A DNA stretch of 64,000 bases from Phlegmacium glaucopus (GCA_015039465.1 MU130210.1:47590-111589); one strand, 5' to 3'. Shown: positions 1 to 10,811, numbered from the stretch's first letter. Numbers and translations: made by a program. Notes: generated from the letters alone by a model not told the origin.

Positions 1-159
1 ACCAGTATACTCTTGAATAAAACAACAATACACTTTTAAAGTCCAAATGTTCTAGACTATGATTCAAGTTTAAAGTCCAAATTTCTCTAGATTATGATCC
101 TGATAACAAGTTTATAGTCCAATTTCTTAGACTATTATATAGTGCTTTTTGATAGAACA

Positions 160-440
160 AAGGCAAGTCCCTATAGGATTTAATATCCTTTGTCTATATG
201 ATAACCAATTTTGGTAGTACAAAGACAAGCCCCTTTAGGGATTAATATTCTTTGACTATCCACAACAAATGATTTAAAGTCCCTGAGGCAGACTGTGAGA
301 CAGCTTTATAGTACAAGGATTTCTCCTCAGACTCTGACAAAGGATTTAATATCCTTGCTTCCAAGACAAGTCCCTAAAGGATTTAATATTCTTGGTTTAC
401 ACAGAACAAAGGTAAGCCCCTTTAGGATTTAATACCCTTT
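160..440. repeat. Dispersed ~28-bp motif
   Basis: A motif of the form CAAGTCCCTATAGGATTTAA followed by TATCCTTTG recurs with small changes near 160, 225, 340, 372 and 412. It sits in the part of the insertion that would be R/U5 if the element reads on the minus strand. Confidence 0.55.
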
Positions 441-605
441 GAACTGAGTGAAGCAAAGCAAGTCCACTTGTAATTCCAATTCTAACTTGTGCCAATTCAG
501 AGCGCTGAAACTTGGGAAAGAAAGGAAGAGTGCAAATTCACTAATTTTACTGGTGCTTTCTAGCTACTTTTATACATAAATGAGAAACAAAATTAGGTAA
601 GAGTC

Positions 606-830
606 TGTGATGTCATGTTTATGTTTTATGATGTCATGTTTTGTTTTATGATGTCATGTCTTGTTTTTGGATGATAAATCCTTGTTTTATGATGTCATGT
701 CTTGTTTCTAGATGACTGATCATTGTTTTATGATGTCATGTCTTGTTTCTAGATGACTGATCATTGTTTTATGATGTCATGTCTTGTTTCTAGATGAATG
801 ATCATTGTTTTATGATGTCATATGTTTCAT
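606..830. repeat. 41-bp minisatellite with TGATGTCA cores
   Basis: About four and a half head-to-tail units of 41 bp, each starting ATGATGTCATGTCTTGTTTC and followed by TAGATGACTGATCATTGTTTT, plus two shorter leading units. Each unit carries a TGATGTCA octamer, one base from the palindromic CRE core TGACGTCA. The position upstream of the minus-strand TATA-like box fits an enhancer array inside an LTR. Confidence 0.7.
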
Positions 831-837
831 AATGGCA

Positions 838-920
838 CAAAATGTGACAAAATGTTACAAAAATGTTACAAATGTCACGAAATGTCACATGATGTCACAT
901 GATGTCACATGGTATCACAT
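838..920. repeat. Short tandem repeat of AATGTCACA type
   Basis: Imperfect ~10-bp units (AAAATGTTACA, AAATGTCACG, ATGATGTCACATG) follow directly on the 41-bp array and again contain TGATGTCA three times. Confidence 0.6.
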
Positions 921-1301
921 GCTTCATTATTAGGACCTTTTATTGATATTTGACTTACTGATGTTATCCTTAGGAATTGTATAACAATCCTTCATAGTTG
1001 TAGACTTTGATAGTTACTTTAGATTGCAAGTAGTTCATTTGACCATTATGGATTTTGTATGGTTAGAGTCTGAACTTTTTTAATAGTGTTGTTTAACAGT
1101 ATGATAAATAGATCAATTCAGATCATAGTTATCTGCTGCTTTAACATTTATTACTATGCAATTTCCAGTTTAATCAACAAGTGTAGTCAACACTTTTGAC
1201 CCTTACAATATCAATTTGTAGATTAATTCATGGTTGGGTTATTGATCTTGTTGATTCAATTGAAGAATAATATTATGAAAAATTGAATAATCCATAGGTA
1301 T

Positions 1302-1463
1302 TCAACTTTCAGTCCTATCACCGGCTTCAGACTTGTGGTCAGCAATGTAATCAATGAGCGCAATCTCATCAGCGAGATCCCAGTGTGCCTTGGCAGCATT
1401 TTCAAGAGAGAGAGGGACAGGCAGACTATCCTGATGTTGAGGGGGGCTGTTACGAGTATTCAT
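1302..1463 (-). pseudogene. Myb/SANT-like protein, N-terminal fragment
   Basis: An ATG at 1463 opens a 53-residue reading frame whose residues 29-49 (HWDLADEIALIDYIADHKSE) match the start of a Myb/SANT-like domain that is abundant in Agaricomycetes, where it is usually followed by AGDGGNFK or similar. Here the frame reads AGD and then runs into the repeat insertion, and the stop at 1302-1304 lies in the inserted DNA. I infer a gene or gene copy broken by the retroelement. The family name is from memory of the motif; such genes are themselves often repeat-associated. Confidence 0.6.
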
Positions 1464-1808
1464 GGCATGCATGGCGTTGTGATGCTCCTCAGATAGCGGC
1501 GTGTGAAACGAGCGACACTGTGGTCGCTTGATTCACACGGTCAGTGGTTGTGACTCAACCGTGACAAGGATTAAACTGGATGTTTTCTTCTGCTGCCGAA
1601 TGGGCTCTTAGGCAGTAGTTATTTATATTCACAGAGAACGGGAACCAGAAGAAGTTTGTTTACTGGCCATGGCCAGCAGCTAATGCCGATAGGCATGGTG
1701 GCTCGGCAACAGGGCGATGCATATGTTCAACGTTCAGGTCTCAGATCTCAGCCCTGCCAATTGCGGCGCGGGTTCTGACCTACACTAACACTGCTACAAG
1801 TACTAAAC

Positions 1809-2000
1809 ATGTCCTCAAGCCAAAATTTGCTACCAGATATGGCAGAAGATCTATCTGTTCCAACGCTATCCAGTGATCCACAAAGGTTCCGAGCTAGATT
1901 TCCAGGAGCTGATATAAATGATAGACCATCTTCGTCTTCAACTTCTTGTCTCACCCCTAAGGCGCCAACATACGCCGTTCAGAAAAAGCTATCGAACTAG
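1809..2000 (+). other. Overlapping upstream ORF of F-box copy A
   Basis: A 63-codon frame starting MSSSQNLLPDMAEDLSVPTL begins 109 bases before the F-box start at 1918 and ends inside its first exon, in another frame. The same start and first ~24 residues are found before copy B (about 5009) and copy E (about 25215, minus), where they end early. A full-length version exists before copy C (6371-6562) and, with an altered start, copy D (19753-19529, minus). It could be a translated uORF or the original N-terminus lost by a frameshift. Confidence 0.4.
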
Positions 2001-2891
2001 GGGCTCACTGGCAGGAAAGGGCCTTGGAAACTTGAAAGGATTTATGGATCTTCCCATTGATATAGTTTTCGAGGTGAGCTTATGTACCATGACCGCATGG
2101 AACTACTAATATCTTTGCCAGACTGCCATGTATCTCGGTCCCAAAGATCTCCTGCAACTTTCCCGGCTCTCGAAGCAATTCAGGTCCATCCTTGCATCTC
2201 GTTCTGCTCTTTTCGTCTGGCGCACTGCTTATCGCAACTTGAACGTAAGGTGTTTCCCAGACCTCCACGAACTTCAGTTTGCCGGTCTTATGTATGACAA
2301 ATATTGCATGGTCTGACCTCTTTCCTTCTCGTATCACATCAATTATAGGGCTCATGATCTTTTACTATCCTCCTTCAGGCATGCGGACGTACCATGAGAT
2401 GCAAACTATTCCTCCTGCTGCGTCTGAGATTATGTCCAAGTTGTCAATCTGCAAAGTAAAAATTGTTGATCCCAATCTATTTCCCCAAATCTTACAACCA
2501 TGATTTGCCACAGCCTCATTACTATCGATGAATTACGGAATGAATATCCAATGGCTTGGAAAATAATTTACTGCTTGCCTGGTTACTTTGGCTCGTCTCC
2601 ATGCTTCAAGCCAGAAGCCGACTTAATTATCCAAAAGTTCCTGTCCTTGAAATATGAAAACGCTGTCAAGTTTATCAACAATGTGGAAGAGCATACCAGA
2701 GCCAAACGCAACGTAAGTAGTTATCCATTCTTTAGTTGACGACCATCAAAATACTCTTTTGTCAACCCCTCAAACGTTTGTTTCAGGATCTGATTCCAAT
2801 TTTGTATATTACCAATCCAAAAAGCACTTTTCCGAGTCGAACAAAGCAGTCTGGTAAAGTCCACTGTAGGCGCTGGCCAGTGATAAGTTGA
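1918..2891 (+). CDS. F-box protein, copy A (5 exons)
   Basis: A predicted 241-residue protein with exons 1918-2073, 2122-2310, 2379-2455, 2514-2712 and 2787-2891; all junctions are GT-AG and phases agree. A basic N-terminus (about 35 residues) precedes an F-box at roughly 40-80 (LPIDIVFE, then LLQLSRLSKQFRSIL). This box normally binds Skp1 in SCF ubiquitin ligases. After splicing, exons 2 and 3 join to give CMAC, then 16 residues and CPSC, a CxxC-x16-CxxC pair likely to bind zinc. The rest shows no recognised substrate domain. The start at 1918 is chosen because the same ATG is kept in copies B, C and D. An upstream ORF overlaps it. The GTCTGA donor of intron 2 is weak. First of five related copies in the window. 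Confidence 0.7.
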
Positions 2892-2954
2892 TCACTCCGT
2901 ATGAGTCTTGTGTGGGATATGGCTTAGACGTTGAAGTTGTCAAGTACTTTGCCT

Positions 2955-3487
2955 GATCACAAATTTCGTGATTTTCCTCTGGATGGGGAGGGGATCAGAC
3001 ATAGGCTTTTTCCCAATTTTTATACGCAAATTACCTACCTCAGGCGTAGTTTATGTTTGGTAAAAAACGCTCGCAGTGGCCTTGCGAGTTAACCTACCAG
3101 TAGTGCAAAACAGTATCTACTCATCTGCTTCCTTTTCAGTGCCGTTTTTATCCTTTTTTTTCCACCTAATGTTATGACCGCCTTCTTTACATCCTCGCGG
3201 CGTGAGTTCAAAATTTTGAATAGCTCAAGGTCTTCCTGAAGTATCGCTATCATCCCGCCATCATTTGTTGCAGTAGGTGAGTGGGTGAGGGTGCCGAGAA
3301 ACTGCGGCGACGAGGAGGCCAAACCTTGAGACATGGAGAACCTTCACATGAGATTTTGCGCGAAAGTGGAGACCCGAATATCCGTACTGGCACATTTGTG
3401 ATCGCAGTGATAACAGATGTATCACTTGCCCATGCGTGAGTTGTCCCCTTCCCCGCGTTCTTGGTGTAAATGCTCAGCATTGCAATT
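2955..3487. repeat. Duplicated flank, copy 1
   Basis: About 530 bases nearly identical to 7765-8292, following F-box copy A here and copy C there. Both copies hold minus-strand open frames (for example one starting MLSIYTKNAGKGTTHAWASD), but no protein family is recognised. The right end joins abruptly to the GMC pseudogene at about 3490. Confidence 0.75.
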
Positions 3488-3497
3488 TCCCCTCACC

Positions 3498-4711
3498 CAG
3501 CACAAAGAATAACTTCCTTGTTAGCCTTGACAGTGTAAACATGATCGTTGTGAATGAATTCCACCCCGTAAGCTGTCAAATCTTGACCAACGACGTCTGT
3601 AAACAAGATACGAGAAACGAGAGCATCTGTAACGACCTGGGGAAAAAAATGAGGAACCAAAAAATCAACCGTGAATTCGATGTGGTCTTTGAAAACACTC
3701 AACAGTTAAATTTGGACGAGCGAGATTTGGCTGTAAGTATGCGGTAGTAGCGTAGGAACGAGTCCAGGTCTTTGGATCAACATTGCTTGAAGCAATCCAA
3801 GTGCCAGTGTTCTGATACCCCCCGGTGAGCTGTCATGAAGCCCTTGTCATTGAATACAATTCTTACATCGCCTCCATGAGGATTCTTATTGGCCTTGAGG
3901 CCTTTATTGACTAAACTCTCCATCACTAACTTGTCGACAGCATAAAAGTGGGGCGGGATGGTCGTTTGAATCGGTCCAGAAGTCCCCCGAGCGTCTAAAT
4001 CGTAAGTATAAGAGTAAACATCAGTTTGTTCCTTTGTGGGGACATGGAAACTGTGTATGAAGTGAGTTGATTGCTAATATGAGATTATGTTATCTACCAA
4101 CCTTTCAGCTTTCTTTAAATACTTGTCGAATGCAGCCCAATTCCAACCAGGATTACCAAGAGCTTCAAAGGCATCCACATCAGCAGCCGGGGGCTTCATC
4201 CATACGTAGAAGTTCACTGCTGATGAACCACCTGTACCAAGTAATTTAGTATCATCCACTGTCAGTGATTGATTTTCCTGAGGATGTATGCTCGAACCTA
4301 GCCCTTTGCCTCGATTAAAGGAGATTTGCCGATCATTGGCGTGTTCTTGTTTGGTAGTCATAAAGCTCCAATCATACTATGATGTTATCAAAAGTCTATC
4401 GATGGTACATGAAATAAGGCACCAAGCAGCATATAAATTACCTTGGGGTCTCCCAAGTACTTGTTAACCCGCCCTGGAGTGAGGATTTCTGGATCGCCAA
4501 AGTTTTTCTGGCCCGCTTCAAGGACGAGTACTGTTACAGAAGGTATTTCGGAGAGTCGAGCTGCAAGGGTTAAGCCAGCAGTCTCAACACAAAACTGGTG
4601 TCAATAGTCCTCTGGCAAGCCTTAGCGATTCAAAAAATACCTCACCCCTCCACCAATAATGACAAAGTTGAAAGACTTGGAGGAAACATCAGTTGCTTCA
4701 ACGATAGGCAT
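3498..4711 (-). pseudogene. GMC oxidoreductase, 3'-truncated
   Basis: Minus-strand exons spell the first half of a glucose-methanol-choline oxidoreductase, an FAD-dependent secreted or cytosolic alcohol/aldehyde oxidase family. The start at 4711 gives MPIVEATDVSSKSFNFVIIG with the beginning of the dinucleotide-binding GGG. Then come a second exon with TAGLTLAARLSE and VLEAGQKNFGDPEI, the FAD signature FNRGKGLG joined across an intron to GSSAVNFYVWMKPP, a region WTRSYATTAYLQPN, and finally VTDALVSRILF to KEVILCAG at about 3498. There the homology stops in duplicated non-GMC DNA. The C-terminal half, with the catalytic His and His/Asn, is missing. No internal frameshift was needed, so the loss is by truncation. 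Confidence 0.8.
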
Positions 4712-5114
4712 TGTATTCACAGAAGAAGAGTTTCAAGTTGTTTACTAGCCAGTCGATGCTTATCATCCCGATTCTTCGCAGGTGGTTCTACAGTACAAGT
4801 GGCTCGGCAACAGCCGACGAAACTTGAAAGTGCCAATGGATGACTCTACGCGACTGCTCTCGCGGTGCCGCCTATTAGTATTACATCAGCGACTTCGCAC
4901 CCGTCATAGTCAGACGACTTTCCTGACTGTCATGACTGGTCACTGACCGGCACAACACTGGTTCTGACCTCGACTTGTACAACGCTAACATTGCTACGCA
5001 CAAACATGTCCTCAAGCCAAACCTTGCTACCAGATATGGCAGAAGATCTATCTGTTCCTATGATATCCTGTGATCCCTCAAAATTTTGAGCTAGACTTTC
5101 AGGAGCTGATATGA

Positions 5115-6102
5115 ATGGTAGACCGTTCTCGTCTTCAACTTCTTGTCTCACCCCAAAGGCGCCAACGTACGCCGTTCAGCAAAAGCTATCGAACTAGGGG
5201 CTCAGAAAGGAGCCTTGGAAAACTGAAAGGATTTGTGGATCTGCCGATTGATATAGTTTTCGAGGTGAGTTTATGTACCATCAGATTACAAAACGCCTGG
5301 AATTATTAAAATCCCTGCCAGACTGCCATGTATCTCGGTCCCAAAGATCTCCTGCAACTTTCCCGTCTCTCGAAGCAATTCAGGTCCATCCTTGCATCTC
5401 GTTCTGCTCTTTTCGTCTGGCGCACTGTTTTTCGCACCTTGAACATAACGTGTCTCACAGACATGAACGAACTTCAGATTGCCAGTTTTCTTTATGATAA
5501 ATACTGCATGGTCCGACCTCTTTCCTTCTCGTATCACACCAATCATAGCTCATGATCCTTACTATTCCCTTCAGGCATGCGGACGTACCATGAGATGCGA
5601 TCTATTCCTCATGCTGCGTTTTCGACTATGTCCAAGTTGTCAAACTGCAAAGTAAAAATTGTTGATCCCAATCTATTTCTCCAAATCTTACAACCATGAT
5701 TTACCGCAGCCTCCTTACTTTCCTTGAATTACGGGATCAATACCAAACCGCTTGGGATCTAATTGACCACTTGCCTACTTCCTCGTTTCGATATTTCAGG
5801 CCAGAAGCCGAATCACTTATCCAAAAGTTCCTGTCTTTGAAAAAGGAAAACGAGCTCCAGTTTATTGACAATGTCAAACAACATACCAGAGCCGGATACA
5901 TAGTAAGTATCATTTTTTAAGTTGAGGACCACTAAATATTCTTTGTCAACCCTCAAACATTTTCTTTCAGGACATGATTCCAATTTCGTATATCACCCAT
6001 CCAATGGCCACTCCCCCGAGGCGAACGAAGGCGTCTAGTTTAGTCCTCTTTAGGCTGAGAGTTGCGCATGAGTCTCGTTTGAGAAATGGCCTTGGACGTT
6101 GA
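5115..6102 (+). CDS. F-box protein, copy B (5 exons)
   Basis: Same exon plan as copy A: 5115-5264, 5322-5510, 5575-5651, 5710-5902 and 5971-6102, giving 246 residues in phase throughout. The F-box reads LPIDIVFE followed by LLQLSRLSKQFRSIL, and the spliced CMAC...CPSC pair is kept. Exon 4 ends in a charged stretch, and exon 5 is rich in Arg/Ser and differs from copy A after the first 12 residues, so the C-termini are evolving fast. A partly conserved upstream ORF starts near 5009 but stops after about 27 codons. Copy B begins just upstream of the GMC pseudogene start, facing away from it. Confidence 0.68.
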
Positions 6103-6479
6103 AATTGTCAAGTACTTATTATGTAAGTTAGTTCAAATGTATTAGGCAGTAGTTATTTATATTCACAGAGAACGGGAACCATTGTTTACTGGCCGGTCGC
6201 TATCCTGATTCTTCCGTCAGACCAGGTGGGCTACAGCCGACGAAACGGCAATGCATGTCGTTCCCTAAGCTCAACGTTCAGGTCTCAGATCTCAGACCTT
6301 GACAATTGACGAGTTCTGACCTCGACTTGTACAAGACTAACACTGCTACGGATGCACAGTCCTACTAAACATGTCCTCAAGCCAAACTTTGCTACCAGAT
6401 ATGGCAGAAGATATATCTGTTCCTACGCTATCCAGTGATCCTCAAAAATTCCGAGCTAGATTTCCAGGAGCTGATATAA

Positions 6480-7672
6480 ATGATAGACCATTCTCGTCTT
6501 CAACTTCTTGTCTCATCCCGAGCGCGCCAACATGCGCCGTTCAGAAAAAGCTATCGAACTAGGGGGCCAGTGCTTGGGTTTGAAGACCCTGAAATGAGCA
6601 CCAGTGGAGCAGTACTAGGCTAAAAGCAAATAAAGGAACTGTCGATGGCTGTGTCCTCAGACGAGTACGGTGCGCGCTTTTTGCAGCTTCCAAAGGCAGT
6701 CGTTTGCCGACCAAACCTAAGCTGCATCTGTTCTTGGATTTGTATAATGTAGGTCATGAGGGAGGTGCTAATATTGGTTTCAGGAATTGGCATCCAGTAG
6801 GGGCTCACTGGCAGGAAAGGGCCTTGGAAACTTGAAAGGATTTATGGATCTGCCCATTGATATAGTTTTCGAGGTGAGGCCAACGTACCATGACGCCAAC
6901 ATGACGCATGGAACTACTAATATCTTTGCCAGACTGCCATGTATCTCGGTCCCAAAGATCTCCTGCAACTTTCCCGGCTCTCGAAGCAATTCAGGTCAAT
7001 CCTTGCATCTCGTTCTGCTCTTTTCGTCTGGCGCACTGTTTTTCGCAACTTGAACATAACCTGTCTCACAGACATTAACGAACTCCAGCTTGCCAGTCTT
7101 ATGTATGACAAATATTGCATGGTCTGACCTCTTTCCTTCTCGTATCACATCAATTATAGAGCTCATGATCTTTTACTATCCCCCTTCAGGCATGCGGACG
7201 TACCATGAGATGCAAACTATTCCTCGTGCTGCGTCTGAGATTATGTCCAAGTTGTCAATCTGCAAAGTAAAAATTGTTGATCCCAATCTATTTCCCCAAA
7301 TCTTACAACCATGATTTGCCACAGCCTCATTACTCTCAATGAATTACAGAATGAATATCCAGTGGCTTGGAAAATAATTTACTGCTTGCCTGGTTACTTT
7401 GGCTCGTCTCCATGCTTCAAGCCAGAAGCCGACTTAATTATCCAAAAGTTCCTGTCCTTGAAATATGAAAACGCTGTCAAGTTTATCAACAATGTGGAAG
7501 AGCATACCAGAGCCAAACGCAACGTAAGTAGTTATCCATTCTTTAGTTGACGACCATCAAAATACTCTTTTGTCAACCCCTCAAACGTTTGTTTCAGGAT
7601 CTGATTCCAATTTTGTACATTACCAATCCAAAAAGAACTTTTCCGAGTCGAACAAAGCAGACTGTCTGGTAA
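6480..7672 (+). pseudogene. F-box protein, copy C, exon 1 interrupted
   Basis: The start (ATG at 6480, MIDHSRLQLLVS) and the later exons (to 6873, 6933-7121, 7190-7266, 7325-7523, 7598-7672) match copy A closely, and the CMAC...CPSC zinc-like pair is intact. However, 232 bases are inserted in exon 1 (6566-6797) and bring an in-frame stop about 48 codons after the start. The gene would work only if the insert is spliced out or a downstream start is used; a TTTCAG at about 6777-6782 would allow an in-frame acceptor (GAATTGGC). The last exon carries a 4-base change relative to A that moves the stop forward. Confidence 0.6.
6566..6797. mobile_element. 232-bp insertion in F-box copy C
   Basis: Found by comparison with copy A, which runs uninterrupted at this point. 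The insert is flanked by TAGGGG on both sides (6560-6565 and 6798-6803), which looks like a 6-bp target duplication. No clear terminal inverted repeats and no recognised coding content. Confidence 0.5.
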
Positions 7673-7764
7673 AGTCCACTGTAGGCGCTGGCCAGTGATA
7701 AGTTGATCACTCCGTATGAGTCTTGTGTGGGATATGGCTTAGACGTTGAAGTTGTCAAGTACTT

Positions 7765-8292
7765 TGCCTGATCCCAAATTTCGCGATTTTCCTCCGGATG
7801 GGGATCAGACATAGGCTTTTTGCCAATTTTTATACGCAAATTACCTACCTCAGGCGTAGTTTATGTTTGGTAAAAAACGCTCGCAGTGGCCTTGCGAGTT
7901 AACCTACCAGTAGTGCAAAACAGTATCTACTCATCTGCTTCCTTTTCAGTGCCGTTTTTATCCTTTTTTTTCCACCTAATCTTATGACCACCTTCTTTAC
8001 ATCCTCGCGGCGTGAGTTCAAATTTTGATTAGCTCAAGGTCTTCCTGAAGTATCGCCATCATCCCGCCATCATTTGTTGCAGTAGGTGATTGGGTGAGGG
8101 TGCCGAGAAACTGCGGCGACGAGGAGGCCAAACCTTGAGACATGGAGAACCTTCACATGAGATTTTGCGCGAAAGTGGAGACCCGAATATCCGTACTGGC
8201 ACATTTGTGATCGCAGTGATAACAGATGTATCACTTGCCCATGCGTGAGTTGTCCCCTTCCCCGCGTTCTTGGTGTAAATGCTCAGCACTGC
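7765..8292. repeat. Duplicated flank, copy 2
   Basis: Near-identical to 2955-3487. Here its right end (about 8292) continues into TTTTTTCGTTG rather than into GMC sequence. A short segment of F-box 3' flank (GATCACTCCGTA...GTTGAAGTTGTCA) occurs on both sides of it, near 7700-7760 and 8368-8408, as if the block had been inserted into the old 3' flank. Confidence 0.7.
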
Positions 8293-9449
8293 AATTTTTT
8301 CGTTGTTTTAGTCAACGAGAGCAATGTGGTTAAGTTGGCGCACCCTTTACTACAAGAATCACGTCGATCACTCCGTACATGGCCTAAGTTAGACGTTGAA
8401 GTTGTCAGGTATTTACTACGTAGCTCAAACGTACGGCAGTTTGAAACCTAAGTAGCTATTTCTGTAGTGCCACGCCCGATTTTGTTTTGGGATCGTCACC
8501 GTGACAGCTCATTTATTTCGTTCTCCACGGTATCCTCTCCAAATTTCTGAAAATGGAGATACCGCACAAGACACATCAAACCCAGCACTTGAGCGAGTTA
8601 CTCACAAGTTTTCGCCTTCCCCCGAATCTCAACCTCGAACAAGACTTGGCGAATTTCAGATTACATGTAAGCCCTCCGCGTCAAGCTTCAAGCTGAAAAG
8701 TAAAGCTACTCGACCATCCTGACAGCGTGCATGTTCAAAAGCGTGCATGCTTATAGATAGATGTCGAGACTCGACCAAGACTATCTGCGTCAACAGCTGA
8801 GGGTGTGAGGTTCGGTTCTATATGACAACAAGTAAAAGAGCTCTGCAGACAGCTTTGAAAAAGCTCGACTAGCCCCAGCTTTGCCATTGTGATTTCACAC
8901 TTCATAAGGCAGAACCGTGGCTTTTTCTCCGCTTTTACCGAAAGGCTTAGCTTAGCTTCATAAAAACCTGCCAATCTTGCGAAATATCTTGCACAACGAA
9001 TTCGCAGCGCAGCATTTGATCTGAGGGACAGCACACTTCCCTGGGCCATTTGACAGCGAATATGAGCCTTGAGCTTGAGGATCTTATCCGTTGCAGCACT
9101 CAGCTCTCAGGCCATGATGGATAATCAACTGGCCTAGTTTCAAACACCTCAGATGGATTCTCACCGACAAGGACCTGACTTTGTTGATGGACAAGATCTT
9201 CCAACTTCCAATGGTCGCTAATTCAATTCTCTCTCCCTGCTGCTCTTTCATCATTTTTATGGATGCTCCTGACCACATCTAGCTCGCTTTCTCTTCAGTC
9301 AGGTATCAGGAAGGTTACAGCTATCTACCAACCCAATCGTGGAGATGTACATCTGTCCGCGGTTGGACAAATTTCGTTGTGCCAAACATTTTGCAAGTCG
9401 TAATAGCATTGTAGTATGTATTTGTCAAAACTTGTGGATAAGCATAAAT
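8293..9449. other. No gene supported; F-box 3' flank at 8350-8515
   Basis: 8440-8515 is the reverse complement of sequence downstream of F-box copies D (18540-18605) and E (24003-24065), so it is the conserved 3' flank of the F-box unit. From there to 9449 only short unsupported ORFs are present, including a 104-codon minus-strand frame at 8735-9049 with no family features. Confidence 0.5.
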
Positions 9450-10811
9450 CTATTTAGCTTTGGGACGGACAAACATGCCCCCACCAAAGTAGCGATATTC
9501 GGCAGGCATAGCTTCATTACCTGTGTGTTCAATGTAACGCTGGCTGCTGATCTTTTGAATGCCAGATAATTTTGGGATGTGGAATGCAGTGCGTGAACGT
9601 GGTGCCCTGGGCTTCTTGGGCTTCTCAAACTCCTCGTCTATCCACTGCCTCTTTGTTGGTGGCTCGTCACAACGGTAAACACGATGTTTATTTATGACCC
9701 CGTCATAGTCAGATTCTTCACGGAGTATGACTGGATAAAGAGAAATATTGAAATCCCCAGATGCTAGAAGCGCGTTGTATAGGGTGGCATCGGACCCCTT
9801 CAGATACTTGGCCAAAATGCTTTCCCTGCGATATAGGTGTTGCAGCGCAAAGGCCACCTCTTCAGTACCGCTTTTATGCATCGTCTTGATGATTGTGAGC
9901 ACCTTCTCTAAGGCTTTCTTGTCCGCAGTAGCATGCATAACACCTTGGATATCCATACGGTAGGAATAATTCTCCTCAACGCTGTCCATCCACGGCTGGT
10001 ACTCTTCATCTTCATCTTCACCTTCCTCTTCGTCTTCATCTTCGTCTTTGGTTTGGTCTTTGTCCGGCTTATCCAAGAGCTCAATGTCATATTGAAGGAC
10101 AATGCGAATTCCAGATTTAACAGGCTCAACGCGGTGCTCTATATCGGTAAAGAAGGCAACCGCCTGTAGATCTATCCACCCAGGAGCAGGCTCTTTAGGT
10201 TGCAGATCAATGGGTGTCTCAATGTCATTGCACCGGAGTACCAAACCACCACCTTCCCAAGAAGTGTTGAGCGCCACGAGCAGTGTTGCTTGATGCTTGT
10301 CGCTATGTGTCGAATCCATGTGCCAGTCGAAATGTCCACCAGTCTCATAGATAGCGAGCTTGTACAGCTTTACGGCAACTTCACGTCCTGGGAACATGAC
10401 AAAGCTCATGGCATCCGTTTCTTCTTGGATCTTGTTCTCCAACGTTATATTTTGAGCAAGGATCTCGCGTCCGCTGCGGTACGACGGGTCTAGGACAGTC
10501 TCCGAACCTCTCCCAAACGACGACTGCACGCTTTTTTCCAAGATGACATCAACGTTGGGTTTATATAGAGTTCCCGCTTTATTATTTTCAACTGAGAAAA
10601 TGGGCGCCTCCTTATCCGAAAGGCGAACAGGAAAGTTGACAAAAGGAATATAAGACATAGCGTCAAGGGCTTTTGTCAGAGGTGTTTTCTGCACCATTGT
10701 CATGGTATCGACGTTATTGCTGACGAGGTCATCGATGCCTTGTTGAACTCGGATATAGGTCAATATTTCGTGCTCGGTATTGGACTCGTCGGTTGGTGTA
10801 GCTGTAGACAT
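9450..10811 (-). CDS. 2OG-Fe(II) oxygenase-like protein
   Basis: A single 453-codon frame without introns, unusual beside its intron-rich neighbours. Residues 140-245 look like a 2-oxoglutarate/Fe(II) dioxygenase core of the prolyl 4-hydroxylase type: YETGGHFDWHMDSTHSDKHQ gives an H-x-D iron pair (about H164/D166), FFTDIEHRVEPVKSGIRIVL gives the distal His (about 226) and the 2-oxoglutarate-binding Arg (about 236). Residues 247-270 are almost all Asp/Glu. The rest, to the C-terminus, is not recognised. Such proteins hydroxylate protein or small-molecule substrates; the substrate here cannot be told. The stop is 150 bp from the 3' end... of the next gene in the same orientation, whose coding end is at 10962, so the promoter must lie in that short gap. 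Confidence 0.8.
   Translation of the reverse strand: MSTATPTDESNTEHEILTYIRVQQGIDDLVSNNVDTMTMVQKTPLTKALDAMSYIPFVNFPVRLSDKEAPIFSVENNKAGTLYKPNVDVILEKSVQSSFGRGSETVLDPSYRSGREILAQNITLENKIQEETDAMSFVMFPGREVAVKLYKLAIYETGGHFDWHMDSTHSDKHQATLLVALNTSWEGGGLVLRCNDIETPIDLQPKEPAPGWIDLQAVAFFTDIEHRVEPVKSGIRIVLQYDIELLDKPDKDQTKDEDEDEEEGEDEDEEYQPWMDSVEENYSYRMDIQGVMHATADKKALEKVLTIIKTMHKSGTEEVAFALQHLYRRESILAKYLKGSDATLYNALLASGDFNISLYPVILREESDYDGVINKHRVYRCDEPPTKRQWIDEEFEKPKKPRAPRSRTAFHIPKLSGIQKISSQRYIEHTGNEAMPAEYRYFGGGMFVRPKAK

Larger units (their letters stand above)
1..1311. mobile_element. Retroelement-like insertion, cut by the window edge
   Basis: AT-rich, non-coding and built of short repeats. Its right end, at about 1311, lies directly against a Myb/SANT-like coding fragment, so that gene was interrupted here. 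The last ~250 bases resemble 59060-59271 in the same orientation; both contain the string ACAGTATGATAAATAGAT or a close form, and both end in CA. On the minus strand there is a TATA-like box near 560-590 (TATAAAAGTAGC), as in an LTR promoter. An LTR of a Ty3/gypsy-type element is the best guess, but no coding part is visible and the left end is outside the window. Confidence 0.5.

Noticed and set aside
8735..9049. 104-codon minus-strand frame
   Set aside because: No family motif, no partner exons, composition not protein-like.
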